DNA from: Ciona intestinalis
Lineage: Eukaryota; Chordata; Ascidiacea; Phlebobranchia; Cionidae
Length of the DNA stretch: 64,000 nucleotides
Assembly: GCF_000224145.3 (NCBI RefSeq)
Contig: NC_020178.2
Location: 950,986-1,014,985, forward strand
Reading direction: 5' to 3'
Shown: positions 1 to 10,993 of the stretch, piece by piece
Layout: each line of letters opens with the position of its first letter
Position numbering within the stretch: position 1 is the stretch's first letter
Program-made: the position numbers and the translations under genes
Notes under the pieces: generated by a model
What the model saw: the letters and a program-made list of their open reading frames with translations, nothing else
Told to the model about the DNA's origin: nothing
The model's database searches: none

Positions 1-90
1 TTGGCCTATATCCCAAGTCCTCTAACAACGACCCATATAGGAAATATTATTCAGACTGTGTTTTAACAACATATTAATATTTAATCTTAC

Positions 91-3000
91 CATAAACAGC
101 ACCACGAACCCCACACCCATCCACCCATAGTTATATTTAGCTAGGTCAGAGGTCAAAAGGTCAGTGGAAAGTTTTTGGCTTCTCTGGTAACTTTCCACTG
201 CAGCTTTGAGAGTATGAGTTTTGTCTGTTGCATCCCCATAAATGTAACTACCATGGAATTGGAGTCCATTTCTGAAATAAGGGAGGTTTAAAGGCTAACA
301 CTAGTTTAGTCACTAAATGAATAAATGAATGTAACTTATTTATCCTCGCATGGCGGGGCAACTAGAGTTATTATAACACCGGTGTTCTATTTCATACACC
401 TTGTGCTTGCTTACGAGTTACCACATATGTAACTTTGTAGGCGGTTAATTTTTCTGTAATAATTTACCACTTATACATTTAAAGGAAGAATTAAACACAA
501 CATAGACTTAATATTACAGGCAGTGTAAAAGTACAATTGCATTTTAACAATGCCACCTCTAATTTATTTAAAAAAAAATTTAAATGTGACTCTTATACCT
601 GTATAAATTAATAGCGTTGTCTTCATTTCCTTGCTCTAGTTTTCCGTCCATAGATAAACCTCTCAGCAAATGATGGCAATTATATTGTAAACTATGAAGA
701 AGATCTTTGGGTGAAATGTTCTGTGGTTTGATAACAAGAGATATATAGTAGGGTGGGGAAAGATGAGACACCTTATAATATCCAAATGTCCCGATCGTGT
801 TTTAAACAATTAACAACGGTCCATGGGAGTCGTGAAAACACAATTATATAATTCTTTAAATGTTCTTTGTTTACTACCAAATGAAGCGAAAGAATAAAAT
901 GAAAAGTTGCCTTATCTTCTGACACCCTACTATATAAACAGAAATTGTACTTCAAAAAGGTATATTACTCCACAAGTAAGCCGGAATAGTTAAAGTATTT
1001 ATTTCATATAAATACCTGTAACATTGGTGATATTAGTGACCCCACTGATGCAAGGGGAATAGGGATGCCCATTAGGATTGAGATGGTTGAAGCAAAATCG
1101 ATTTGTTCAACTATTTCTGTTCCATCTTTGCTGTTATGGTAATTTAATGAGTTTATTTATATTATAAAAGTAAAAATTTAATTTAGGTTAGTTTATACTG
1201 TATTGTGGCCTGTGGGTTTAGCAGCCACGCTTTTATTTCATACTTTACTCAAGTACTTTTTAGCTAATGTAAATTCAGTGTGACTTAATTTATATAATAA
1301 TCAATATAAAAGTTAAAATTCAATTTAAGGTAATTTATACTGTATTGTGGGTTTAACAGCCACGGTTTTATTTGATACTATTAGTCTTTTAATAAAGTAC
1401 TTTTTACATCATGTTTTAACTACTGTCGCTTTGCTGCTAATTTCCTTTTCTACATTTTTTGATAATTTAATTTTTGCTAATCAAATCGCTAGGTTACTGT
1501 ATTCGGAAGTATTCCAATATATAAATATTACTTGTGTTATGTTAAGCATGCAAAAATTAAGCAATTTTAGTACCATTTTGTTTATGTTCTAAAAAAAACT
1601 AAAGAAAAAATAATGTCAAAGTAATGAAATATGTTCCACTCACAACTTGTCCTGTTTATTATGAATGGAGGGGCTGAGAAAAACTAGTGGAGTAGCTGTC
1701 TCAGGTTGGGTGGTTCCCCCATGGCTCCCATGAGCACTCATACCATGATCACTTGTTAAAACTATCAATGTATCTTTCTGCAATAAATGCCTATTTATGA
1801 CACTATTCTATGGGTGAGGTCCTACACAAGGTATGCTATGGGATTTAGGTCAGAGTTGGTCCATTACCCCAACACCCAGGATGCTACAACCTATTATTGA
1901 ACACTGAGTTAGGGTAATTTCTGTTGGCATTTGACAGTACTTACAAAGTGTCAACAAAACAATAACCTTGAATTGGTTGCACCACTTTTCACAGGTGTTT
2001 ATATAAGTTAAGTTGTATTTGATTAACACTTCAGTATTTTTGACAGCTAGTTTTACAAAGTGTCAACAAAACAATAAACCCTGAGATATTTGCACCACTT
2101 TTCATAGGTGTTTTACTGTTTTTAAAAGTTGGCTAATTAACAGATAATAATGTTCGCAACATGGTTCAGTCACAGTCAATAATAGCTGCCAACCACAAAC
2201 CACCCTGCATCACTGTATGCTCACATTACACCTGAATATTCTATGTAGAGAACATCCAGGAAAAAATGAGCAAATTTAATCACCTTATACGATTTTAAAG
2301 TATATAACCTAAAAATGACCTCCGATTTGTGGGGCATTACCCATTAGGCAAGTAAAATTGTAATAATGATAGAAATCTGGCCAACTCTGGTCTAAATCCC
2401 AGCTCCCAATTGTACCAAGCTGTAGGACCTCTGCTACATATAGGTATATAAAACAGATCACCTGGACCTATATTTTAACGACCGTCGTTGCCCCACCACA
2501 CAATGAAAAATAGTTCAATTCATCCATACACAAAACCGGTTTATAAAATCCCTTAGAAGTTATCACTGAAGCAACTCTGGCCAGCATTCTAGGTCCCCTG
2601 CCGTGTCAAGCTATAGGACCTCATCCATATACAGTAGAAAGCCTTGTAAAGAATTAATCGTACCTGCTTTTCATATTCAGAATAAATTCTTTTGAAAACT
2701 TCATCCATTTCCCTAAGTTTAGGCCCAACAAGAGTTGATTTAGGGCCAAATAAATGCCCAATATGATCCAGACCAAGGTAATGTAGAATCATTACATCCC
2801 AGGCTTTATTATTCTGCAACTCTTGCTCCAAGTTCCATGTTACATTATTATCAACCTGTTAAGACAAAAGGCAGGAACAGTTAAACCAATATAGTATCAA
2901 AAATGTTTCCTTTTTTTGGTCAAGTTTTACAGTGAGTGTGGAATATATTACTACCTACAAAGTTACATACGTGGTAACTCGTAAGTGGGCACAACGCACC

Positions 3001-4647
3001 AGATGTATAAAACGGAACATCTGTGTATAAAATGGAACACGATTGTTGTTGCCCCACTACGAGGATATATAAGTTACATTTATTTATTCATTCTTTCATA
3101 AACATCGAAGTAAGTATCAGGTGCTACGAAAACGTAACAGACGAAAATCAAGTCAATCTAATTGTATAATAAAAGAAATACATATTTTGCCCAAATGGCA
3201 TCGTCAGTCTCTTATTCAAATTAAATCAATGAGATTGAAATACCTCTGTATAGTCAGACACAAAGAAAGAGGTTGTTCCGTTTTTCCTCGTAAAACTTTC
3301 AGGAAACAACTTGATCCAAGTATCGTCGCCATAGAACACCATCTTCCTTCCATTCCTTCTCATCCCTCCAATGATGTTGTCCTCTTTAAGAGCAGAAGAT
3401 TGATCCAGGTTGAAAACAACATCAATGAAACCAGGGATGCTGCCGGTTGTGAGTGACTTAAACAAAAATTGTTTTTTTGTATATTTAGAAACTATTTTAA
3501 TTTACAGTGCATTTTTGGAGGGGGCAGACAACTGGGTGATAGATTGCTAGAATATATAGGTCAAGTTTGCTTTAAATGTTAACATATCACTCCAGATACC
3601 CCTAAGATATTCATACACAAATATGTCATATATCAAAGTTACAATATATCTAAAATAGATAATAAAAACGACCCACATCTATTTAACAATATATTATAAG
3701 TTTTTAACAATACCTTAAGTCTAGGCATGGTAACTGTAGGGGCTTCAGCATGTGAAGTAAAACTCAATGCATTTCCAGCATGTAGTGCTTTGTATAGGAA
3801 CGGCATATCTCCCTTTAGGTGGTTCCCCTGTATAAAGTCCAACCTCATGCCATCCACAATAATGATCACCAGTTTTGTAAATGGAGCTTTGATTGGTGAA
3901 GCGTGACTTGGCAAATTGGAATCTTGGATAAAGATATGAATACCGATATAAAAGATATGAATACCGTACCAGTATATGATAAATGTGAATGAATGTAATG
4001 TAACTTTATCCTAGCGTGGCTAGAAAAATTACAGTCGTTATAACATGGGTGTTCAGTTTCATACACCTTGTACCCGCTTACAAGTTACCACATACTTAAC
4101 TTTGTGAGTGTTTGTTCTTTCTTACGAGCTTACGAGTTGCCATGTATGTAACCTATCTATCATCGTGTGGTAGGGCAACGACAATCGTTATAACACAGGT
4201 GTTCTACTCCATACACCTCATGCCTGTTTATGAGTTATCACGCATATAAATTTGTGAGTGTTACTCTCACCGTAGGATAATGAGTCAGCATCTTTAAACT
4301 GCTGAGTCAGCATTTCTGCCTCAAGATCAGCGTTGGTTGGAGCAGGAGGTATGTCACTAGATGTCGCTATTCCCGCTGTGCCAGATTTCATGGGGAAAAA
4401 ACCCTAAATTGATACAATGAACAAATGAATGTAACTTATATATCGTAACGTGGCAAGAAAACGTAAGTTGTTACAACAGTGTGGAATTTACTGCACTGCA
4501 TTTTTCATCTCAATAAAACATATTCATATTAAAAAAATGAAATTAACACAATCAATAAAGTCAATTTAGTATCCTTACCTTTATAAATAGCAGAAGTCCA
4601 AAGAAACTGATGAAATAACATATGATAAGATTTCTCTTCGTTTTCAT
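91..4647 (-). CDS. PIGG: GPI ethanolamine phosphate transferase 2 (PIGG), N-terminal half; gene continues off the left edge
   Basis: Adds ethanolamine phosphate to the second mannose of GPI anchors in the ER membrane. Exons read 5' to 3' on minus: 4579-4647, 4271-4403, 3714-3922, 3244-3456, 2664-2855, 1644-1777, 1016-1130, 599-720, 91-271; phases agree and give 456 in-frame codons. The start (M1) opens a signal-anchor helix (about residues 7-23) followed by GFFP, as in vertebrate PIGG. The alkaline-phosphatase-type catalytic domain shows IIIVDGMR (D91), PTVTMPR (nucleophile Thr, about 130), FFVSDYTEV, LGLDHIGH (D238, H239, H242) and SDHGM (D282, H283), the metal-binding set of the family. The last exon enters the first membrane helix of the C-terminal half. 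TVTMPR, DYTEVDNNVT and the GLDHIGH block favour PIGG over PIGO or PIGN. Exon 599-720 is the least conserved. Confidence 0.93.
318..480 (-). mobile_element. SINE body/tail fragment
   Basis: Reads, on the minus strand, the tail end of the element at 49902-50212: AATGAATGTAACTTATTTATCC, CACCGGTGTTCTATTTCATAC, GCTTACGAGTTACCACATATG. Head missing (5' truncated). In PIGG intron 8. Confidence 0.7.
744..936. mobile_element. MITE, family A (about 190 bp, inverted ends TAGTAGGGTGGGG..)
   Basis: Left end TAGTAGGGTGGGGAAAGATG, right end CACCCTACTATA: near-perfect inverted ends of about 30 bp. The interior carries GATCGTGTTTTAAACAATT and AACAACGGTCCATGGGAGTC, shared with all other copies. It lies in PIGG intron 7, with its left end about 20 bp upstream of the acceptor of exon 599-720. 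No transposase; non-autonomous. Ciona MITEs such as Cimi-1 are described in the literature, but I cannot confirm that this is the same family. Confidence 0.8.
2945..3100 (+). mobile_element. SINE body/tail fragment
   Basis: AAAGTTACATACGTGGTAAC, then CGAGGATATATAAGTTACAT and TTATTTATTCATTC. Plus orientation, 5' truncated, with a short internal duplication of the TGTATAAAA.GGAACA part. In a PIGG intron. Confidence 0.7.
3980..4500 (-). mobile_element. Two SINE body/tail fragments in tandem plus part of a third
   Basis: 3985-4110 and 4115-4262 each read TCGTTATAACA.GGTGTTC..ATACACC..TACGAGTT or a close variant. 4418-4500 repeats only the tail end (AACAAATGAATGTAACTTATATATCG). The second fragment ends at the donor side of PIGG exon 4271-4403. 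Confidence 0.65.
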
Positions 4648-5287
4648 CGTAAATGGCTTAAAACAAACGTTGCTACAACCGTAGACCATAAAGAAAAAGT
4701 AGGTACTAGTATACTAGTATAAAGGCATTAACACATTATCTGATACTGGTTAAAAATATATTTAAATAACGAATTAGGACATGAACACGCAATCAACAAA
4801 AAATCCAAAACAAACTCAACGTATATGGGTATTCCCCTAATCTTCCCGCCCCAAATTTTTTATGCAATTATTTAGGGAGTGCAATAAGCTTTAAATAGTG
4901 GATCTAAGAAAATGTTAAGTTCTAAAACAAATTGAGCAATCGTAAACAGGGCCCGGACTCTCATCGTAAATATTCAAAATAACAATCTTGTGTATATAGC
5001 GGAATATTTTTTATGTCGATTTTTATTTTAAACTTTTCATATAAGGGGAACTTGTTCGTTCAGTCAGCTGACTGCGTTTTAGAAACGTTTGTAACTTTAT
5101 ATTGAATAAAGTATTAAAATGCAGGAATAAATCGAAGCCAAATTCAATTTGTATAGTTTGTACGGTTATAAATTAATATTCACCACATTTTTTTTATTCT
5201 TTTTAGTCCTATAGGCTTACGGATTGTGCTATACGCATACGTACGAGACGCTAAATGTTAATTGTAATTTGGATGTAATGTTAAACT
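4648..5287. promoter_or_regulatory. Divergent PIGG/ULK3 intergenic region, presumed shared promoter
   Basis: About 640 bp separate the PIGG start codon (minus) from the ULK3 start codon (plus). No coding exon is seen and no repeat copy was recognised. A long pyrimidine run ending in TTTTTAG (AG at 5205-5206) lies 81 bases before the ULK3 ATG and looks like a 3' splice site in the ULK3 leader. A bidirectional promoter is inferred from the layout; I recognise no specific factor site. Confidence 0.5.
5190..5206 (+). other. Candidate 3' splice acceptor in the ULK3 leader
   Basis: A run of T-rich sequence ends in TTTTTAG, with the leader continuing 81 bases to the ULK3 ATG. No matching donor is obvious upstream. 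In Ciona such outrons are used either for a 5'-UTR intron or for spliced-leader trans-splicing; the sequence alone cannot tell which. Confidence 0.4.
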
Positions 5288-6697
5288 ATGGCTTCGTCGT
5301 CTAAGAGTATAAACAAGACCACCTACGTCACACCGAAGCTAAAAGACTTCGTTTTCACGGAAAAATTGGGCAGTGGGACATATGCAACTGTTTATAAGGC
5401 TTATAGAAAATCCTGTGAACACAGACAAGTTATTGCTGTGAAATGCATCCAAAAATCAAACCTGAACCGTGTTTCTATTGAAAACCTATTGCTAGAAATT
5501 GAGATTTTAAAACAAATCAAGCACGAGCATGTTGTTGAACTGTTTGATTTTCAGTGGGATGATTCATTCATTTATTTAATAATGGAATACTGTGGGGGTG
5601 GGGACCTATCTGGCTTTATACAGTCAAAACGAATGATACCTGAATATACAGTGCGTAGATTTCTTCAACAAATTGCATCAGCTGTAAAAGTTCTGCATGA
5701 CCATAACATTTCACATATGGATTTAAAACCACAGAACATACTGTTAACATCAAATTACCAACCAGTTTTAAAAATCGCCGATTTTGGTTTTGCCCAGCAT
5801 ATTGAGTCTGTGCAGGAGTATTCGCTAAGGGGGTCTCCCTTATACATGGCTCCAGAAATGATACTAATGAAAAAATATGATGCGAAAGTAGATTTATGGT
5901 CAATCGGGGTTATACTGTATGAGTCTCTATTTGGAGAGGCACCTTTCGCATCTAGAACATTAGAAGATTTAGAGGCAAAAATACAGAGTCAGGATCCTAT
6001 TTTGGTCCCAAGAACCCCGCAAACATCAAACGATTGCAAGAACCTTCTTTATGGTCTTCTACGTAGAGACCCAGATCAACGGATAAGTTTCGAGGACTTT
6101 TTCGCTCATCCATTTGTAGATTTGGAACATAAACCATCGCAAGATTGTCTTCCCAAAGCAACAGAGATTGTAATGTCTGCAGTTGCTTCTGATCGGGCAG
6201 GAGATCTTGCCAAAGCTGCTAAGCTGTATTCTGAAGCTATCGAGTATTTTGTTCCAGCAATTTATTACGAAAATGACCAACTTAAAAAAGCTGCTTTGAG
6301 AACGAGGGTTACCGAGTATTGCAATCGTGCAGAGCAACTTAAAATTCTTAGCAAACCAGTTACAACCCCGACAGATTCTTTGGAACAATTAAAACTTTTA
6401 AGTGAAGACAACCAAGTTATAACAGAAGCAATACAGATGATTTTTGAAGCTAGAAAAGCTGAGAAAAATGACAAATTCCAACAAGCATTGGATTTGTATA
6501 CTGAAGTCTTGGGCAATCTTATTCCAATATTAGGTAAAGAGAAACCAACTAGAAGGAAAGAGCTTTTACATTCGCAAGTACAGTTCCTACTGACGAGAGC
6601 AGAATCAATTAGAAGTTATGTTAGTGTACAAGAAATTGAAATACAGCAGCCAAATGTACAAGTAGAAAACAAACCAACAAAATGTTCAATCTCATAA
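5288..6697 (+). CDS. ULK3: Serine/threonine-protein kinase ULK3
   Basis: Intronless 469-residue ORF, close to the 472 residues of human ULK3, which acts in autophagy, Hedgehog/GLI signalling and the abscission checkpoint. The kinase domain runs about 21-275: glycine loop GSGTYATVYKA (28-38), ATP lysine K52, alpha-C glutamate E70, catalytic loop HMDLKPQN with D145, DFG at 165-167 and the APE motif in YMAPEM. The linker reads FFAHPFVDLEHKPS, matching ULK3. Two MIT domains follow (about 280-350 and 375-450), each with the ALDLYTEVL-like helix; these bind ESCRT-III tails. Vertebrate ULK3 has many introns, so a single uninterrupted CDS is notable and suggests wholesale intron loss or retroposition. 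Candidate AATAAA signals lie at 7244 and 7264. Start chosen as the first ATG; residues 1-19 are not conserved. Confidence 0.96.
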   Translation: MASSSKSINKTTYVTPKLKDFVFTEKLGSGTYATVYKAYRKSCEHRQVIAVKCIQKSNLNRVSIENLLLEIEILKQIKHEHVVELFDFQWDDSFIYLIMEYCGGGDLSGFIQSKRMIPEYTVRRFLQQIASAVKVLHDHNISHMDLKPQNILLTSNYQPVLKIADFGFAQHIESVQEYSLRGSPLYMAPEMILMKKYDAKVDLWSIGVILYESLFGEAPFASRTLEDLEAKIQSQDPILVPRTPQTSNDCKNLLYGLLRRDPDQRISFEDFFAHPFVDLEHKPSQDCLPKATEIVMSAVASDRAGDLAKAAKLYSEAIEYFVPAIYYENDQLKKAALRTRVTEYCNRAEQLKILSKPVTTPTDSLEQLKLLSEDNQVITEAIQMIFEARKAEKNDKFQQALDLYTEVLGNLIPILGKEKPTRRKELLHSQVQFLLTRAESIRSYVSVQEIEIQQPNVQVENKPTKCSIS

Positions 6698-7422
6698 TTT
6701 TATTTTTCTTTAATGTTAAATCGCAAAGTAATATAAATTTCTCACTGTGAGTGCTAACAACAATACTAATCAGGAATTACAATTAAACTTCACATCGCAA
6801 TATTATAAATGAAACTTATATTGAAACTTCTACTGTTAAAAAACAGCGATTGTGATTATAATATAAGTTGTGCAAAATACAAGATTTAAATTACATTATT
6901 TACGAATTACATTATTTTCCTGCTTCACTACTTTAAATAATACATTACAGAAAGGGGTGTGCAACCTTACATGAGGACCAGGTATAAATTACTGGATGAA
7001 CCGGCCCTACATTTATTGAACATAAGCTTGCATGGACCAATAGTGGGTTCTTTCAGTTTTTGATCCTATGCTATTATAGGATGTTATGATATTAAAAGGG
7101 GCTGCAGGTTGCACACCCCTAATTTAAAGCATTGTTTTATCAGTATTCTGTTGTGTGCTTATAAATATGCATGTATGAAAGCCATGTTATTGTTAATTTA
7201 GTGTAACTTATTACTGTGGCAATAATTGCTTTAAATACCAAGAAATAAAGGTAGCTTCTGCGCAATAAATGTTATTCCAATATTACGTGACTGTTATTTT
7301 GCTAGGTGTTATTTTGTGTATGTGTCCAAAAAATGTTAAAATAACAAGAAATAGTCGCTATAAATATAACATGAAATATCGGGAACTTTTTCTGTGTGCT
7401 ATTCTATGCATATTATTCAATA
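6698..7422. other. Convergent ULK3 / C6orf136-homologue intergenic region
   Basis: Holds the 3' UTR of ULK3 (plus) and of the next gene (minus). AATAAA occurs on the plus strand at 7244-7249 and 7264-7269. A segment of about 65 bp at 7270-7335 is repeated at 7408-7475, the second copy covering the last codons of the neighbouring gene. No additional gene is seen. Confidence 0.5.
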
Positions 7423-7475
7423 TTACGTGACTGTCTTTTTGCTCGGTGTTATTTTGTCTGTGTATCCAAAAAATG
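7270..7475. repeat. Direct duplication of about 65 bp at the 3' end of the C6orf136-like gene
   Basis: The stretch around 7270-7335 (TATTACGTGACTGT..TTTTGCT..GTGTTATTTTGT..GTCCAAAAAATG) recurs at 7408-7475 with a few differences, about 139 bp apart. The right copy contains the stop codon and the last dozen or so codons of the gene; the left copy lies in its 3' flank. A local duplication of the terminal exon end is the simplest reading. Confidence 0.7.
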
Positions 7476-10400
7476 GTAGAGTTTGTAATTTGCTTGCAAT
7501 GGCTGCAGCAGCTGCCACACTTCTTGATTTAATCACTTCAACGCCACGACGTATAATGCTGTCCGTTATAAGCCGAATCTGTAATTAGCATATTTGTTTT
7601 GACCAAATGGTAAATGAATGTAACTTATTTACCTTCGTATGGCAGGAAATGATATTTTTAATATAAAGGTTTTTTCTAAGTTTATTATTGTATGCTCCCT
7701 TTTCACCGCCAATTTGGACAACCCATTAATGTATCCCACCAATGATAGCGGTATCAAACCTGCTATTCTATGGTTACAAGCAACGATTCAAACCACTTCA
7801 GCACAGCGAATATAATGTGGCATACTAGGACCTATAAATGAATCCCTTTCTAATCACTACAAAGCTGTATTAATATTTTTTCCCAACCAATTTTTAATCA
7901 ATCACTTAAATAGTTTACGCATACCAAATTAAAAACACAATCTGCTTATTAGTCCAAAATTAATCACCCCGAGTTTTAGCAAAAGGTGTTTGTGATTGTG
8001 ATGAACCCACTCATAATGATGTCATAACAAACACTATTGTGTAATAAACAAAACATTTCCGAACAAAATATATTTTGATTACAAAACAGGAAACATTATC
8101 ACATGATATATATTTATGATTTATAAATATGAAAACAACTCGCTTTAAACATGATAATAATATCTCAAGTCAGTTTCAATACAAACATTAACCACCATAT
8201 TATACCTATGACAAATGTCTTCACTTTTAAATGTTTCAGTTCAAAAACCAAAACCATCAATCATATTATAAATAGTATGTTTTTATTGATTTTTTTAATT
8301 TTCAAATTTTTTTTCAATTTTAATCGTTTTAGTTCAAAAACCAAAACCATCAATCATATTATAAATAGTATGTTTTTATTGAAAACAACCAGAAAAAAAT
8401 TACATTTAGGCACCAAACATTTTTAATACGGTCCTGTCTGTAAAAAGGACTTCAGACAAGCAAATGGCAGTAAGTTAAATTTAAGATTAAGATTCCCAAT
8501 ATAACCCACTCACCTTTCGAACATCGTGTCTCCATATGTTTCCATCCTTGTTTACATAAAATGTAGAAACGTAATCGTAATATCTGGAATATTTAACATC
8601 AGTAAATTGTTTGGTGGTAGAAGATACACTTGTTATAACTAAACAGTGAGTATGAGGTGTATGAATACACCATGTGCGGCTGGTGTATAAAAAGACACCC
8701 ATGTTATAACTCGACAGTGAGCATGAGGTGTATGAATACACCATGTGTGTCTGGTGTATAAGAAGACACCCATGTTATAACTTAACAGTGAGCATGAGGT
8801 ATATAGATACACCATGTTATAACTTGACAGTGAGCATGAGGTGTATAAATACACTGTGTGTGCCTGGTGAATAAGAACACATAGACACCTATATGTTATA
8901 TATAACCCAAAAGTAAGATATAAATACAAAATTTTTTAACTTGACAGTAAGCACAAGGTATCTAGGTACATTACAATCAATATAATACCAACAATAAGCA
9001 TAACATTGTACATCAGGATCTTACGTTACGAACACGTAACAAACAAAAATCAAGTCCAACCAATTGTATAATATAAAACATATATATAATTTGGCAATAC
9101 GCCAAAATGGCATCATCTTACTCAAATCCACTCTTACCTTCTATTAGCTGGCATAGATAGCAACAGATTACAGATCATTGTTGTCGGGTTCCAGCCGGAT
9201 AATCTCCATCTAACTTCTATACGATGGTGCGTCTCATCCAGCTCCATGCTTAATACATCAAGTGTTGGTTGACTTAGATAACGAAGGTTAAATTGTCGAT
9301 ACGACCATAAGAAGAATTTGTAGGAACGGTGGCCGCTCAGGAACAACCTGAATAAAAATGGATATATTTTAGTAATGTTATAAAAAATCACTTACAAAAA
9401 ACAATCAACCACAAAGTTGCATTCGTAGAAGCTCGGAAGTTGAAACAGAATAGAATATCCATGTTATACCGATTGTCGTTTTCTGGCCACTCGGTGTTAA
9501 ATAAGTTAAATTCATTCATTTATACCTATTATTTTTTAATAAAATCTAAGGTGACATTGTTAAAATTCATATGGACCTAATGCGGTGAATAATATATACT
9601 CTGGCTCTGCTTGTTTCTATAGTTAACAGCAGGGTAAACTCTTTTTAATTAAATACGTTTTACCTTGTTTTATATTAATAAGTAAGGCCTAAATATTGAA
9701 CACTAACTTAAGTTTTTCTGGGTTCTTCTTTGAAGAAGTGTGCAGTTCAATGTCTTTTGTGTAAATACTAAAGTCGTGCCAAGGACCTCGCTTTTCAAAG
9801 AACATTGGAATCTATAGAAATATTATAACAATAATAAAGTAATTTTTATTTATGTCTTCAAAAATGATAGCGAAGATCATATTATTTAAACAACAAAGAA
9901 AAGGGAATCAACAGCAAAACAACAGTTGTTATACCAGTTTAAGACATAATAAATGTATAAAATGAAACAGTATAAATATAAAGTTATAAAAAGGTTTGAA
10001 ACAATTGTGGGGACCATATTAATATTATTTGTATTTTACAAACTATAACCCTACCTCATTTCGAAGTTTTGAATAAAGTAGCCTTAACTTTTGATTGGGG
10101 TCATTAGCTGGTTCTTCTGTTTTGTTTAAATCTTCTGAAAACAATTTACAAACATAAAATTTTGTCCATGATTAAGGTTTGTGGCTGTGGCCTCTATCTT
10201 AGAGGTTACAAGTTCAAGACCCATCGCTGCCAGTTTGCTACTATTGTGGGCGTCTGTTTCTTTGAGCCACTTGACGACAATTACTCCAACCCAGTGGTAA
10301 CATTCAAAGAAATATAGAACCTTATCCTCACAACTTCCACAAATAGTTGTTATTGTATAAAACACTCTCAAGATATTTGAATATTTTGTGTTAAAGGTAT

Positions 10401-10993
10401 CCCACCTCCCCCCTCCTACTATACATAATATAGGTATGTTATATTACATACTTATTCAATTATAAATACCTATATATATTAGGTGTTTAACACCCATATA
10501 TTCCATAAAACTTACCATTATTGTTAGTAGTGTTGTCAACATTTGGTGGAACATAGTTCACATTATTGCACAACAATTCTTTTTCCTCAAAACCCAAACT
10601 TTTTTGACAACAGTCTAAATTTGAAGGTAGGAACCTCAAATCAGGTTTATGGTTATACACAACGAGAGCTTTTTCAATGAATTCCTTGTTTTTGTAAACT
10701 TGTAACTTTATCGACTTTTTTCTCATTAATTTTCTGCGAGATTTGCTTTGAAAATTTGGTCTTTTATCTTCAATTACAGCTGACAATGACGCTGTAACAG
10801 TCTGCAGAGTTTTATTTGAAGTTATTTCAATATTTTGCAATGTAAGAGGTGCTCTATGGTAGAATACACTGGACAAAACATTTTCAGTCTTTGAGACGGC
10901 TTGTTTGTTATATTTGTATATTGTAGTGATAGGAATTGCTACTTCTCTTCTCCAAATACTTGTTAACATCCTGGTTGCTATAACAGAGAACAT
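7423..10993 (-). CDS. C6orf136-like protein (DUF2358 family)
   Basis: Homologue of human C6orf136, a DUF2358 protein of poorly known function. Exons 5' to 3': 10516-10993, 10055-10134, 9708-9811, 9138-9347, 8514-8583, 7423-7578; phases agree and give 365 residues (human about 315). The first exon (about 159 residues) is low-complexity, basic and not conserved; its first 25 residues lack acidic residues and could be a mitochondrial presequence. The conserved domain starts at about residue 165: KLRLLYSKLRNEIPMFFEK, then IYTKDIEL, LDVLSMELDE, EVRWRLSGW and YYDYVSTFYVNKDGNIWRHD, matching the human RWRLVGLP and YDAYSTFYLN blocks. The last exon (51 residues) is alanine-rich and less conserved, but is supported by a phase-0 acceptor and an in-frame stop. 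Function unknown. Confidence 0.85.
8636..8890. repeat. 71-bp minisatellite, about 3.5 copies, in the C6orf136-like gene's last intron side
   Basis: Tandem unit with core GTGAGCATGAGGTGTATGAA, then ACACCATGTGTG.CTGGTGTATAAGAAGACACCCATGTTATAACT. It lies in the intron 5' of exon 8514-8583. The same unit recurs at four other places in the window. Short ORFs across it are artefacts. Confidence 0.85.

Noticed and set aside
3121-3456. 111-residue plus-strand ORF
   Set aside because: Antisense shadow of PIGG exon 3244-3456.
5616-6516. Minus-strand ORFs across ULK3
   Set aside because: Antisense shadows of the kinase coding sequence.
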